A stretch of DNA of 8,537 nucleotides from Candidatus Curtissbacteria bacterium. GTDB lineage: Bacteria > Patescibacteriota > Microgenomatia > Curtissbacterales > GWA2-41-24. Within the stretch, counting starts at the first letter, position 1, and each line of letters starts with the position of its first letter. The notes beneath the pieces are model-generated. The model ran no database searches. It was not told where the DNA came from and saw nothing but the letters and a program-made list of their open reading frames with translations. Positions 1 through 5,687 of this stretch are shown here, piece after piece. The stretch lies in contig JAUYIQ010000005.1 of NCBI GenBank assembly GCA_030688205.1, positions 1 to 8,537 on the forward strand, read 5' to 3'. Position numbers and translations under genes: made by a program.

Positions 1-621
1 TTGGGTGGTAGGGAGCATGAAAGGGTAACAGGGGTAGATTTGATAGAAAAGCTATGTGTCAAAAGTGCCGAAAAGGCTATCAGCGTAGGTTTTTTAGGCT
101 GTTTTGGTGGTGTAGCAGAGACTGTTTCTAAGCGCCAAAAAGAGCAAAATCCGGGTCTAAAAGTTGTGTTTGCAAGTTCTGGAGATCCAGCTATAGGATA
201 TGATTTGAGGCTGAAAAAAGAGTTATTGGGTGTTGGAAGGATAGACATTTTGTTTGTCGCATATGGCATGGGTCAACAGGAATTTTGGATCGAAAGAAAT
301 AGGCGGAGCCTTTCTTCGAATAAAAATAGGCATAGCCTTTCTTCGAATAGGCATAGCCTTTCTTCGAATAGGCATAGCCTTTCTTCGAATAGGCTCGATG
401 TAGGTGTCTTTATTGGTGTTGGAGGTGCTTTTGATTACCTTTCCATGGTGAAAATGCGGGCACCAAGGCAGCTTCAAAATATAGGCCTTGAGTGGTTATG
501 GCGTCTGTTGATGGAACCGGCGCGCATTTGGAGAATGAGAGTGCTACCGGTGTTTGCAATTTTGGTAATTGGTCAGTTTTTTGCCAAAAGTCTTAATTTT
601 TCTCCAAAAAAAATCTCCTAA
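1..621 (+). CDS. WecG/TagA/CpsF-family glycosyltransferase, 5' end outside window
   Basis: This is the C-terminal part of a GT26-type glycosyltransferase, the family that transfers N-acetylmannosamine or a related sugar onto an undecaprenyl-linked acceptor at the inner face of the membrane during surface-polymer synthesis. The visible 206 residues hold the family landmarks in order: ERVTGVDL near residue 7, QQEFWI near 92, GVGGAFDYL at 139-147, RAPRQLQ at 153-159 and GLEWLWRLLMEP at 162-173. The frame is open at base 1, and residues before ERVTG normally exist in the family, so the TTG at base 1 is probably not the start. An insertion of about 30 residues, made of NRHSLSS repeats, sits between QEFWI and GVGGAFD, where relatives have a short loop. 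The usual small-Pro pair before QE is here MGQ. The C-terminus ends with a hydrophobic stretch followed by a basic tail. The family call is firm; the exact sugar is not known. Confidence 0.88.
   Translation: MGGREHERVTGVDLIEKLCVKSAEKAISVGFLGCFGGVAETVSKRQKEQNPGLKVVFASSGDPAIGYDLRLKKELLGVGRIDILFVAYGMGQQEFWIERNRRSLSSNKNRHSLSSNRHSLSSNRHSLSSNRLDVGVFIGVGGAFDYLSMVKMRAPRQLQNIGLEWLWRLLMEPARIWRMRVLPVFAILVIGQFFAKSLNFSPKKIS
298..393 (+). repeat. 21-bp in-frame tandem repeat inside the glycosyltransferase
   Basis: Three exact copies of the 21-bp unit AATAGGCATAGCCTTTCTTCG lie at 325-345, 346-366 and 367-387. A diverged copy (CGG in place of CAT) is at 298-318, a 6-bp spacer AATAAA at 319-324, and a partial copy from 388. 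Each unit encodes NRHSLSS and contains the small inverted repeat AGGC-nnn-GCCT, whose arms are kept in the diverged copy. The repeat length is a multiple of three, so the reading frame survives. Confidence 0.95.
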
Positions 622-894
622 CGACTTTTTTAAGAAAATTGGAAATTCCGACCAAAAATTTTTCGGTCTCCTCCATAGTTTTAAAAAAAACTTATAGTCA
701 GTTAAAATTTAAGCTTTAAGTAATTAATATAAGCAAAAATTTCGTTTAAAAATGCCGATTACGGATTTGAACCATATTTTGTCTCTGTAATAATTACTAT
801 AGTCCTACTTATAGTAAATTTATTTCTTCCGGTTAAACCTTCGATTTAGCTTTAAAAACTAACAGTAAAAATTTTACTCACTTTTGAAAATTTC

Positions 895-923
895 TTGACC
901 ATTTCTGGCATTAATTATATGAC
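895..923 (+). promoter_or_regulatory. possible promoter in the AT-rich gap
   Basis: TTGACC at 895-900 and TATGAC at 918-923 are separated by 17 bp, in the right orientation to transcribe toward galT. The match is moderate (5/6 and 4/6 to consensus), and such matches are frequent in AT-rich DNA. No gene starts soon after it. Confidence 0.25.
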
Positions 924-1151
924 TTCTAATAAAATCACTAAGGGCATAAAATTTCAGCTTTAAATTATACTTTATAAGCTTGATTATTATGAGCGAAACT
1001 GTGAGCAGTATTATGGCTTCTAATTAAATACTAAATGTCTTTTTTATTCAATTTTTTGGATGAAATTGGCTTTGAGAGGCATATTTTGTTAGAAGTTTTC
1101 GGAATTGAGCCCTTTAGATGAGTTAGAAGCGTTGTAGGTTCAAGACGAGAC

Positions 1152-1180
1152 TTTACACTGCGTAGTTCTCACTGTACACT
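1152..1180 (+). promoter_or_regulatory. galT promoter, predicted leaderless start
   Basis: TTTACA at 1152-1157 and TACACT at 1175-1180 are separated by exactly 17 bp. A start site seven bases past the -10 box would be base 1187, the first base of the galT GTG start codon. No Shine-Dalgarno precedes that GTG, which agrees with a leaderless transcript. Confidence 0.5.
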
Positions 1181-1186
1181 AGATCT

Positions 1187-2062
1187 GTGGCTAAGTTTGT
1201 TCCCGATATAACAACTAATCGTTGGGTAATTATTGCCGAAGGAAGGCAGAAAAGGCCTGAGGATACGAAGGCTGAGGATGCGAAAACCAAGAAGATTTGT
1301 GTCTTTTGCCCGGGGTTTGAGAAGATTCCGGGTGAAGAACTTTATAGAATCGGTAAAGGCGCTGCTTATGAGTCTGGCTGGGAAGTTCGGGTTATCAAAA
1401 ATAAATATCCGATTACGGATTTCCATGAGGTAATAATCCATTCTCCGGACAATGAGCTTGACATAGACCGCCTGCCTCTTGAACAGGTTTATAAAATACT
1501 TTTAGCTTTCCGTGAGCGTTTCAATGCAAATGTGAATAACGGGCACGTTTTAATATTTAATAATGTGGGTGAGCAGGCAGGTGCCAGCCTTAGGCATCCG
1601 CATTCACAGCTCGTGGTTGTCCCAAAGCAAATTGGAATTGATGCTCTGGCGCTGGAGCCAATTCAGAACATAGTTTATGATAATAAACATTTTGTTACGT
1701 ATTGTCCGGATTTTTCCCAGTGGCCATTCGAGCTTTGGATTGCTCCCAAGAAGCGCGGTCAGTATTTCGGCCAGATAGACTCTGAAGCGCTGCAAGATTT
1801 GGCAAAAGTGCTTCAGGATGCTTTGCGCCGTGTAGTCTATCATCTTGCCAGCAGTGAGCATTATCACCCGGGCATGCCTATGGTTAAGTTCAAAGATGGA
1901 CCTGCTTACAACTTCTATATACATTTCGGTCAGGATTGGTATATCAGAATCATCCCAAGGCTTGTGCACAGGGCCGGTTTTGAGCTTGGAACAGGGCTGC
2001 AGGTTAATATTGTAGATCCTGCTGACGCTGCCCAAATATTTTCCGAGGAGATTAAGGTGTGA
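1187..2062 (+). CDS. galT: galactose-1-phosphate uridylyltransferase (GalT-like, HIT superfamily)
   Basis: Predicted to transfer UMP between UDP-glucose and a hexose 1-phosphate (Leloir pathway) in the cytoplasm through a uridylyl-histidine intermediate. The zinc-type pair C38-x-x-C41 lies in ICVFCPG. The active site is H137-P-H139-S-Q141, with H139 the expected nucleophile and Q141 matching the glutamine two residues after it in E. coli GalT. GASLRHPHSQL is typical of the family, and the C-terminal half carries a second HIT-like fold (YNFYIHFG near 241-248). At 291 residues it is shorter than the E. coli enzyme (348). An in-frame stop at 1163-1165 limits the start, leaving GTG at 1187, with no Shine-Dalgarno. 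It overlaps the next gene by four bases (GTGA). The specific sugar, or even the nucleotide, could differ, because related enzymes use other substrates; the family is sure. Confidence 0.87.
   Translation: MAKFVPDITTNRWVIIAEGRQKRPEDTKAEDAKTKKICVFCPGFEKIPGEELYRIGKGAAYESGWEVRVIKNKYPITDFHEVIIHSPDNELDIDRLPLEQVYKILLAFRERFNANVNNGHVLIFNNVGEQAGASLRHPHSQLVVVPKQIGIDALALEPIQNIVYDNKHFVTYCPDFSQWPFELWIAPKKRGQYFGQIDSEALQDLAKVLQDALRRVVYHLASSEHYHPGMPMVKFKDGPAYNFYIHFGQDWYIRIIPRLVHRAGFELGTGLQVNIVDPADAAQIFSEEIKV
2045..2050 (+). promoter_or_regulatory. Shine-Dalgarno for the phosphohexomutase gene
   Basis: GAGGAG ends 8 bases before the GTG start at 2059 and lies inside the 3' end of galT. It supports the GTG start and translational coupling of the two genes. 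Confidence 0.8.
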
Positions 2063-3468
2063 AGGTAAATGAAGCTATTTTCCGCGACTACGATATTCGC
2101 GGTATAGTCGGACGCGATTTAGATGAGCAATTCGCTAATATATTTGGAAAGGCTTTCGGTACTTATTTAATAAGGAAGGGCACAGGCGAGGTTATCGTGG
2201 GATACGATGCCCGTGAGACCAGCCCGAGCTATTTTCGAAGCTGCGTCGATGGTCTGCTTTCATGCGGCATAAATGTGATTCGTGTTGGCATGATTACTTC
2301 GCCCATGATGTATTGGGCACGGAAATTTTACCAAATAGATGGTGGGCTTATCATTACGGCTTCCCACAATCCGCCGGAGTTTAACGGGTTTAAGCCGGCT
2401 TCAGGCAATGGCGCTTTATTTGGAGAAGCTATTCAGGATTTAAAGCGTCTTATGATGTCGGAGGATTTTGTTTCGGGTAATGGAAAAGCCTCGGACCGCG
2501 AAATATTTGCTGATTATAAAGGTGATATTTGTTCGAAGGTAAAAATTACCCGACCTGTTTCTGTTGTTGTTGATTGCGGAAATTCAACAGCAGGACCGTA
2601 TGCGCCAAAAGTACTCGAAGCATTGGGAGTTTCCGTCAGGGAACTTTTTTGCAATGTTGATCCGAAATTTCCCAATCATCCGCCGGACCCCGAAAACCCT
2701 GCAGCATATCCGGCGATTGTCGATTTGATGAGGGGCGGGGAATATGACATAGGACTTTTATTTGACGGTGATGCAGATCGTTTGGGTGCAGTTGATGGTG
2801 GGGGAAATGTGGTTCGCGGTGACCAGATAACAGCTCTTTGCGCAAGAAAAGTTTTAGAGGACAAACCCGGTGCCAAAGTTTTATTTGAAGTTCAGTGCAG
2901 TAAAAGTGCAACAGACGATGTAGAAAAAAACGGAGGAAAAAGCGTTTTGGTTCGGGTTGGCCATTCGTATATAGAGCAAGCTCTAATTGACGAAAAGGCT
3001 GAATTGGCAGGCGAAACGTCCGGTCACGTTTTTTTTGTTGACAGGTGGTACGGATTTGACGATGCGATTTATGCAGCTTGTAGACTTGTCGAATATGTTA
3101 GCGAAGTTGGTAAGACCTTAAGTGAACTGGTTGAGACGCTTCCAAAATATATTTCTGTCCCGAAAACAAGGATTACAGCACCCGACTCACGGAAATTTGA
3201 AATTGTTGAAGAGCTTAAAAAATATTTTTTTGGCGGTAAAGTTTTTGAAAAAATAGGGTCGCCGAAACTTTTAGATATTGATGGAATAAGACTTGAATGG
3301 GATGACGGATGGATTGTTGTCCGGGCTTCTAACACGCAACCGGCGCTTACTTTGCGGGCGGAAGCGAAGACAGAAAAAAGACTTGAGGAGTTAAAAAAAT
3401 TGATGGAGGATGCGCTTCTTGTGTACAAAAGTGAGGGAGTTAAGTTGGAATGGGGAAGAACGGACTAG
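2059..3468 (+). CDS. phosphomannomutase/phosphoglucomutase (alpha-D-phosphohexomutase)
   Basis: Interconverts hexose 6-phosphates and 1-phosphates (mannose and/or glucose), supplying sugar 1-phosphates for nucleotide-sugar synthesis. All four hallmark sites of the superfamily are present: the phosphoserine loop TASHNPP with S102, the Mg-binding DGDADR at 236-241, the sugar-recognition loop GETSGH at 318-323, and the phosphate-binding RASNTQP at 422-428. The length of 469 residues fits the dual-specificity PMM/PGM of Pseudomonas (about 463). It starts at GTG 2059, overlapping the galT stop by four bases and preceded by a good Shine-Dalgarno, so the two are almost certainly one operon. With GalT, which releases glucose 1-phosphate, it would link galactose use to glucose 6-phosphate, or feed GDP-mannose. 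AlgC/ManB-type is the best description; substrate preference cannot be read from sequence. Confidence 0.93.
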   Translation: MKVNEAIFRDYDIRGIVGRDLDEQFANIFGKAFGTYLIRKGTGEVIVGYDARETSPSYFRSCVDGLLSCGINVIRVGMITSPMMYWARKFYQIDGGLIITASHNPPEFNGFKPASGNGALFGEAIQDLKRLMMSEDFVSGNGKASDREIFADYKGDICSKVKITRPVSVVVDCGNSTAGPYAPKVLEALGVSVRELFCNVDPKFPNHPPDPENPAAYPAIVDLMRGGEYDIGLLFDGDADRLGAVDGGGNVVRGDQITALCARKVLEDKPGAKVLFEVQCSKSATDDVEKNGGKSVLVRVGHSYIEQALIDEKAELAGETSGHVFFVDRWYGFDDAIYAACRLVEYVSEVGKTLSELVETLPKYISVPKTRITAPDSRKFEIVEELKKYFFGGKVFEKIGSPKLLDIDGIRLEWDDGWIVVRASNTQPALTLRAEAKTEKRLEELKKLMEDALLVYKSEGVKLEWGRTD

Positions 3469-3520
3469 TAAATATTAGCTTCAAAACTTCAAATGAAACC
3501 CGAAGGGTGTAGGTAGTTTC

Positions 3521-4270
3521 TTACTCATTCAACATTTTAACAACTTGATGATGTAGAAGTCCGTTGGTTGCAATTGCTTCCTCCGACGTTATTGAAAACT
3601 TTCCGGAAAAGTCCGAAAACTTTCCGCCGGCTTCTTCTGTCAAAATCGCCGGCGCTGCAAGATCCCAAATATTATCTTTTGCTTCCAACATGATTTCTAT
3701 TTTTCCACTAATCAATAAGTGGTATCCCAAAGTTTCCGCGTATCCTCTTGCTGCGTAAACAGTTTTTTCCAGTTTTAAAAAACCGTTCATCTTACCTTTT
3801 TTCCCGAAATATTCTATAGAGCTGTGGCACATATATGCGTTTTTCAGGTTCGAAATTTTAGAAACCTTACATTTTTTACCGTTGAGAAATGCACCCTTGC
3901 CTTTTTGGGCTGTTGCTATTTCACCAGTTGCCGGCATGTAGGAAACGCCGAGAATCGGCTTGCCCTCTTTAAGAAGTGCAAGAAGTGTTGCCCAGTATGG
4001 AATATTTCTTACAAATTGTTTGGTGCCGTCGACCGGATCGATTGTCCATTGGTAAATTGAATTTGGATTTACATTTTCCAATTCTTCGCCGATTATGCCG
4101 TGACTTGGGAAATTTTTGGTGATAACCTTTCGTATAAGCCTTTCCGCTTCAATGTCAGCGATCGTAACGGGGCTATTATCGTCTTTGTGACGGACGTTTT
4201 GCGTTTTTCCGAAGTAGGTATAGGCTAAATCGCCAGCAGCACGGGCTGCATCGATGGCAACGTTGATCAT
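3521..4270 (-). CDS. inositol-monophosphatase-family phosphatase (possibly histidinol-phosphatase type)
   Basis: A Mg-dependent, Li-sensitive-type sugar or polyol phosphatase. Metal-binding residues are visible: GEE at 61-63, motif 1 WTIDPVDGTKQF with D78 and D81, and motif 2 WDLAAP with D203 followed by EEAGG. The length (249) is normal for the family (about 250-270). The form DPVDGTKQFVRN, with a residue pattern like that of HisN proteins, leaves histidinol phosphate, inositol phosphate or a sugar bisphosphate as possible substrates. No other histidine genes are near, so I do not assign HisN. The ATG at 4270 directly follows the TAA of the upstream helix-turn-helix gene with no gap, and no strong Shine-Dalgarno is seen, so its translation probably depends on reinitiation. 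It converges with the phosphohexomutase gene; no clear terminator lies in the 52 bp between them. Confidence 0.88.
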   Translation of the reverse strand: MINVAIDAARAAGDLAYTYFGKTQNVRHKDDNSPVTIADIEAERLIRKVITKNFPSHGIIGEELENVNPNSIYQWTIDPVDGTKQFVRNIPYWATLLALLKEGKPILGVSYMPATGEIATAQKGKGAFLNGKKCKVSKISNLKNAYMCHSSIEYFGKKGKMNGFLKLEKTVYAARGYAETLGYHLLISGKIEIMLEAKDNIWDLAAPAILTEEAGGKFSDFSGKFSITSEEAIATNGLLHHQVVKMLNE

Positions 4271-4480
4271 TTAAGCAGTTGATGATATTCCGGGTTGTTG
4301 TTGGCCAAGAAGCCAAAGAACTGCTTCTTTCTTATAGCGGCGGTCACCGCGGGAGTTTATTCGGATTGCGGGCAGTTTTCCGCGTTTGCCCCAGCGTTTG
4401 ACGGTGAGTGGGGCAACACGCAAAATCTTTGCGACTTCTTTTACTGTTAATAATTCGGGCCAATCGTCTCCAAGAGCCAT
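4271..4480 (-). CDS. small helix-turn-helix DNA-binding protein (excisionase/MerR-like, HTH_17)
   Basis: A 69-residue protein consisting of one winged helix-turn-helix domain, with the pattern LLTVKEVAKIL (10-20), VAPLTVKRWGKRGKLPAIRI (22-41) and RRYKKEAVLWLL (47-58). This is the excisionase/BldC-type fold, which binds DNA as a regulator or recombination directionality factor. I chose ATG 4480 because the 64 residues upstream in the same frame have no domain character and would run to within two bases of the divergent gene. No Shine-Dalgarno is seen. The gene abuts the phosphatase gene (TAA then ATG), so the pair is co-transcribed. An 11-bp inverted repeat lies 22 bp upstream and could be its operator. 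No integrase is nearby, so a regulator seems likelier than an excisionase. Confidence 0.8.
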   Translation of the reverse strand: MALGDDWPELLTVKEVAKILRVAPLTVKRWGKRGKLPAIRINSRGDRRYKKEAVLWLLGQQQPGISSTA

Positions 4481-4502
4481 ACTTGTAAGTAGTGGGTAGT
4501 GA

Positions 4503-4543
4503 TTAGTTTGTAATGGCAGTGAAGATATCTTTTTACAAACTAA
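4503..4543. promoter_or_regulatory. 11-bp perfect inverted repeat upstream of the HTH gene (candidate operator)
   Basis: TTAGTTTGTAA at 4503-4513 is matched exactly by its reverse complement TTACAAACTAA at 4533-4543, with a 19-base spacer. It lies in the divergent region between the HTH gene and the polysaccharide deacetylase, and its left arm overlaps a weak minus-strand -35-like TTACAA. It could be an operator or an RNA hairpin; nothing in the sequence decides between them. Confidence 0.4.
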
Positions 4544-4631
4544 GTAATTTACTTTCGAACTTATATATAACATGCTAGCAAAAAGTAGGTCAAGTCCCCA
4601 AAAAAGGGGTAAAGGGGAAAAACTCAGGAAT

Positions 4632-4660
4632 TTGATTTTTACATAATTTGAGAGTATATG
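4632..4660 (+). promoter_or_regulatory. polysaccharide deacetylase promoter
   Basis: TTGATT at 4632-4637 and TATATG at 4655-4660 are 17 bp apart. The predicted start near 4667 leaves only about four bases before the ATG at 4671, so the message would be nearly leaderless. No Shine-Dalgarno is present. Confidence 0.5.
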
Positions 4661-4670
4661 TTGTTCCATT

Positions 4671-5531
4671 ATGACTGAAAGGTTATCGAGAAGAAAATTG
4701 CTTATGTTGACAGGCGGGGCAATTTTGGGATTAACCGGCCGTCCCGTTTCGGGTTCAGAAGGTGATGAGAAATTAACAATCGGTTCCGTTTTTCAGCCTG
4801 ACCCTGACGGAAAATATCGTATCGGTATTCCCGGAATTGTTGTCGACAAGGGCGAATTGCCATCAAGAAGTCCTTTGATAACTGAGCGGCCAAATTGGCC
4901 AAAAGAGGTACTTTTAAAATCAATAAGACAGGGTCCTGCGGACCGGCCACTTATTGGTCTTACGGTTGACGACGCTTTTTTGGCAAGAGGTGAAGTACTG
5001 GATGCATTAGTTTCGAAAAATGTTAAGGCAACATTTTTTATGATCGGAAGAATTGCTGCAAGTGACCCCGGTTTTATAAAGCGGGCACTGGATTTAGGCT
5101 ATGAGTTTGGCAACCATACTTTTTCGCATGGGGATTTAACAAGAATGACTCCGGATCAAATGCGCGTTGACATCAAAAGAGGACAGGAAGCAATGCTGGC
5201 TGTCGACGCGAGAGCGCAAACTGCGCCATTTCTCAGGCCTCCGGGAGGTGCTAGAAATTCCGCTACCGATTTGGCGGGAGCTGACATGGGATTCAGATCA
5301 ATTAACTGGAATGTTTCGGGTGATACCGGTGCTACTTATACTTCTGATCAGTTAGTGCGGCTTTATTTGAATGACCAGATTGATAAGATGAAAAATCCTT
5401 GGGGGTCAATACTCCTGATCCATTTTAATGCACGTACAGCAAGTGGGCTGCTGGGAATAATTGACGGCTTGAGGGTGCGGAACTTAGAACCAGTATCTCT
5501 TTCGAAACTATTCGAAGGTGATAGGATTTAA
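4671..5531 (+). CDS. exported polysaccharide deacetylase (NodB domain, CE4)
   Basis: Predicted metal-dependent deacetylase of N- or O-acetylated glycans such as peptidoglycan or surface polysaccharide, acting outside the cytoplasmic membrane. The N-terminus has SRRKLLMLTGG, a twin-arginine-like motif followed by a short hydrophobic stretch ending near residue 28, so it is an exported protein by Tat or Sec. The NodB domain spans about 91-275: motif 1 TVDD (D100, D101), motif 2 H149-T-F-S-H153, motif 3 RPPGG at 189-193, a W213 region in place of motif 4, and motif 5 LLIH with H251. Catalytic Asp and both zinc histidines are present. Motif 1 is TVDDAF rather than the common TFDDG, and motif 4 (NWNVSGDTG) is atypical, so the substrate may differ. 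It is divergent from the HTH gene and convergent with rplL. Confidence 0.88.
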   Translation: MTERLSRRKLLMLTGGAILGLTGRPVSGSEGDEKLTIGSVFQPDPDGKYRIGIPGIVVDKGELPSRSPLITERPNWPKEVLLKSIRQGPADRPLIGLTVDDAFLARGEVLDALVSKNVKATFFMIGRIAASDPGFIKRALDLGYEFGNHTFSHGDLTRMTPDQMRVDIKRGQEAMLAVDARAQTAPFLRPPGGARNSATDLAGADMGFRSINWNVSGDTGATYTSDQLVRLYLNDQIDKMKNPWGSILLIHFNARTASGLLGIIDGLRVRNLEPVSLSKLFEGDRI

Positions 5532-5542
5532 GGTTTTCAGTA

Positions 5543-5608
5543 TTATTTAAGCTCTACCTTAGCACCAGCTGCTTCTAGTTTGGTCTTTGCTTAGTTGGCG
5601 TTTTCTTT
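5543..5608 (-). pseudogene. rplL: displaced second copy of the rplL 3' end
   Basis: Read on the minus strand, this stretch encodes KENAN-stop-AKTKLEAAGAKVELK-stop, which matches the last 21 residues of the working rplL (5688-5753) except for NAN-stop in place of NAQE. Of 22 aligned codons including the stop, 4 are identical, 15 are synonymous changes, the stops differ (TAA versus TAG), and two are non-synonymous, one giving an internal TAA at 5591-5593. Similarity ends just upstream, at about 5611, where a palindrome begins. It has no start and an internal stop, so it is a remnant. Confidence 0.9.
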
Positions 5609-5610
5609 TA

Positions 5611-5666
5611 GATAACGAAAGCGCTATATGCTTACTATTTGTAACGCAATATAGCGCGAAGTTATC
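5611..5666. repeat. large imperfect palindrome between the two rplL tails
   Basis: Arms pair as GATAAC (5611-5616) with GTTATC (5661-5666), then GCGCTATAT (5621-5629) with ATATAGCGC (5649-5657), GC with GC, and TTAC (5632-5635) with GTAA (5641-5644), leaving a TATTT loop: 21 base pairs with small internal loops. No T-run follows it on either strand, so it is not a standard intrinsic terminator. It lies between two convergent genes. Confidence 0.85.
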
Positions 5667-5687
5667 GCAAGGAGAATGCGAAAAGAA

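Larger units (their letters stand above)
622..1186. other. AT-rich intergenic stretch without a convincing gene
   Basis: This 565-bp stretch between the glycosyltransferase and galT holds no ORF that I can assign. What can be seen: a 9-bp direct repeat ACTTATAGT at 689-697 and 807-815; a related pair around TATGACTTCTAAT (918-930) and TATGGCTTCTAATTAAA (about 1011-1027); a possible plus-strand promoter at 895-923 (TTGACC, 17-bp spacer, TATGAC); and a 28-codon ATG ORF at 1035-1121 (begins MSFLFNFLDEIGF) with no Shine-Dalgarno. The composition suggests either decayed sequence or a long untranslated region. The galT promoter lies at its right end. Confidence 0.6.

Noticed and set aside
298..393. 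CRISPR-like array
   Set aside because: The units are directly adjacent with no spacers, are 21 bp long, and lie in frame within a coding region.
755..768. 14-bp identity to galT (1409-1422), suggesting a galT remnant
   Set aside because: A single 14-bp match is not very unlikely within 8.5 kb. The frame reads PITDL but no further galT residues align on either side.
733..846. hydrophobic open stretch (NADYGFEPYF, then an Ile/Leu/Val-rich run)
   Set aside because: No start codon, short, and hydrophobic runs are expected from AT-rich non-coding DNA.
3469..3520. terminator between the convergent phosphohexomutase and phosphatase genes
   Set aside because: Only short stems (GAAAC/GTTTC and ACCC/GGGT) without a T-run.
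4596..4609. CCCC-A6-GGGG hairpin upstream of the deacetylase
   Set aside because: Four-base stem without a T-run; not enough to call a terminator or regulator.
4481..4669. 64-residue N-terminal extension of the HTH protein from ATG 4669
   Set aside because: It has no domain character, includes the inverted repeat and the promoter region of the divergent gene, and the HTH domain starts right after ATG 4480.
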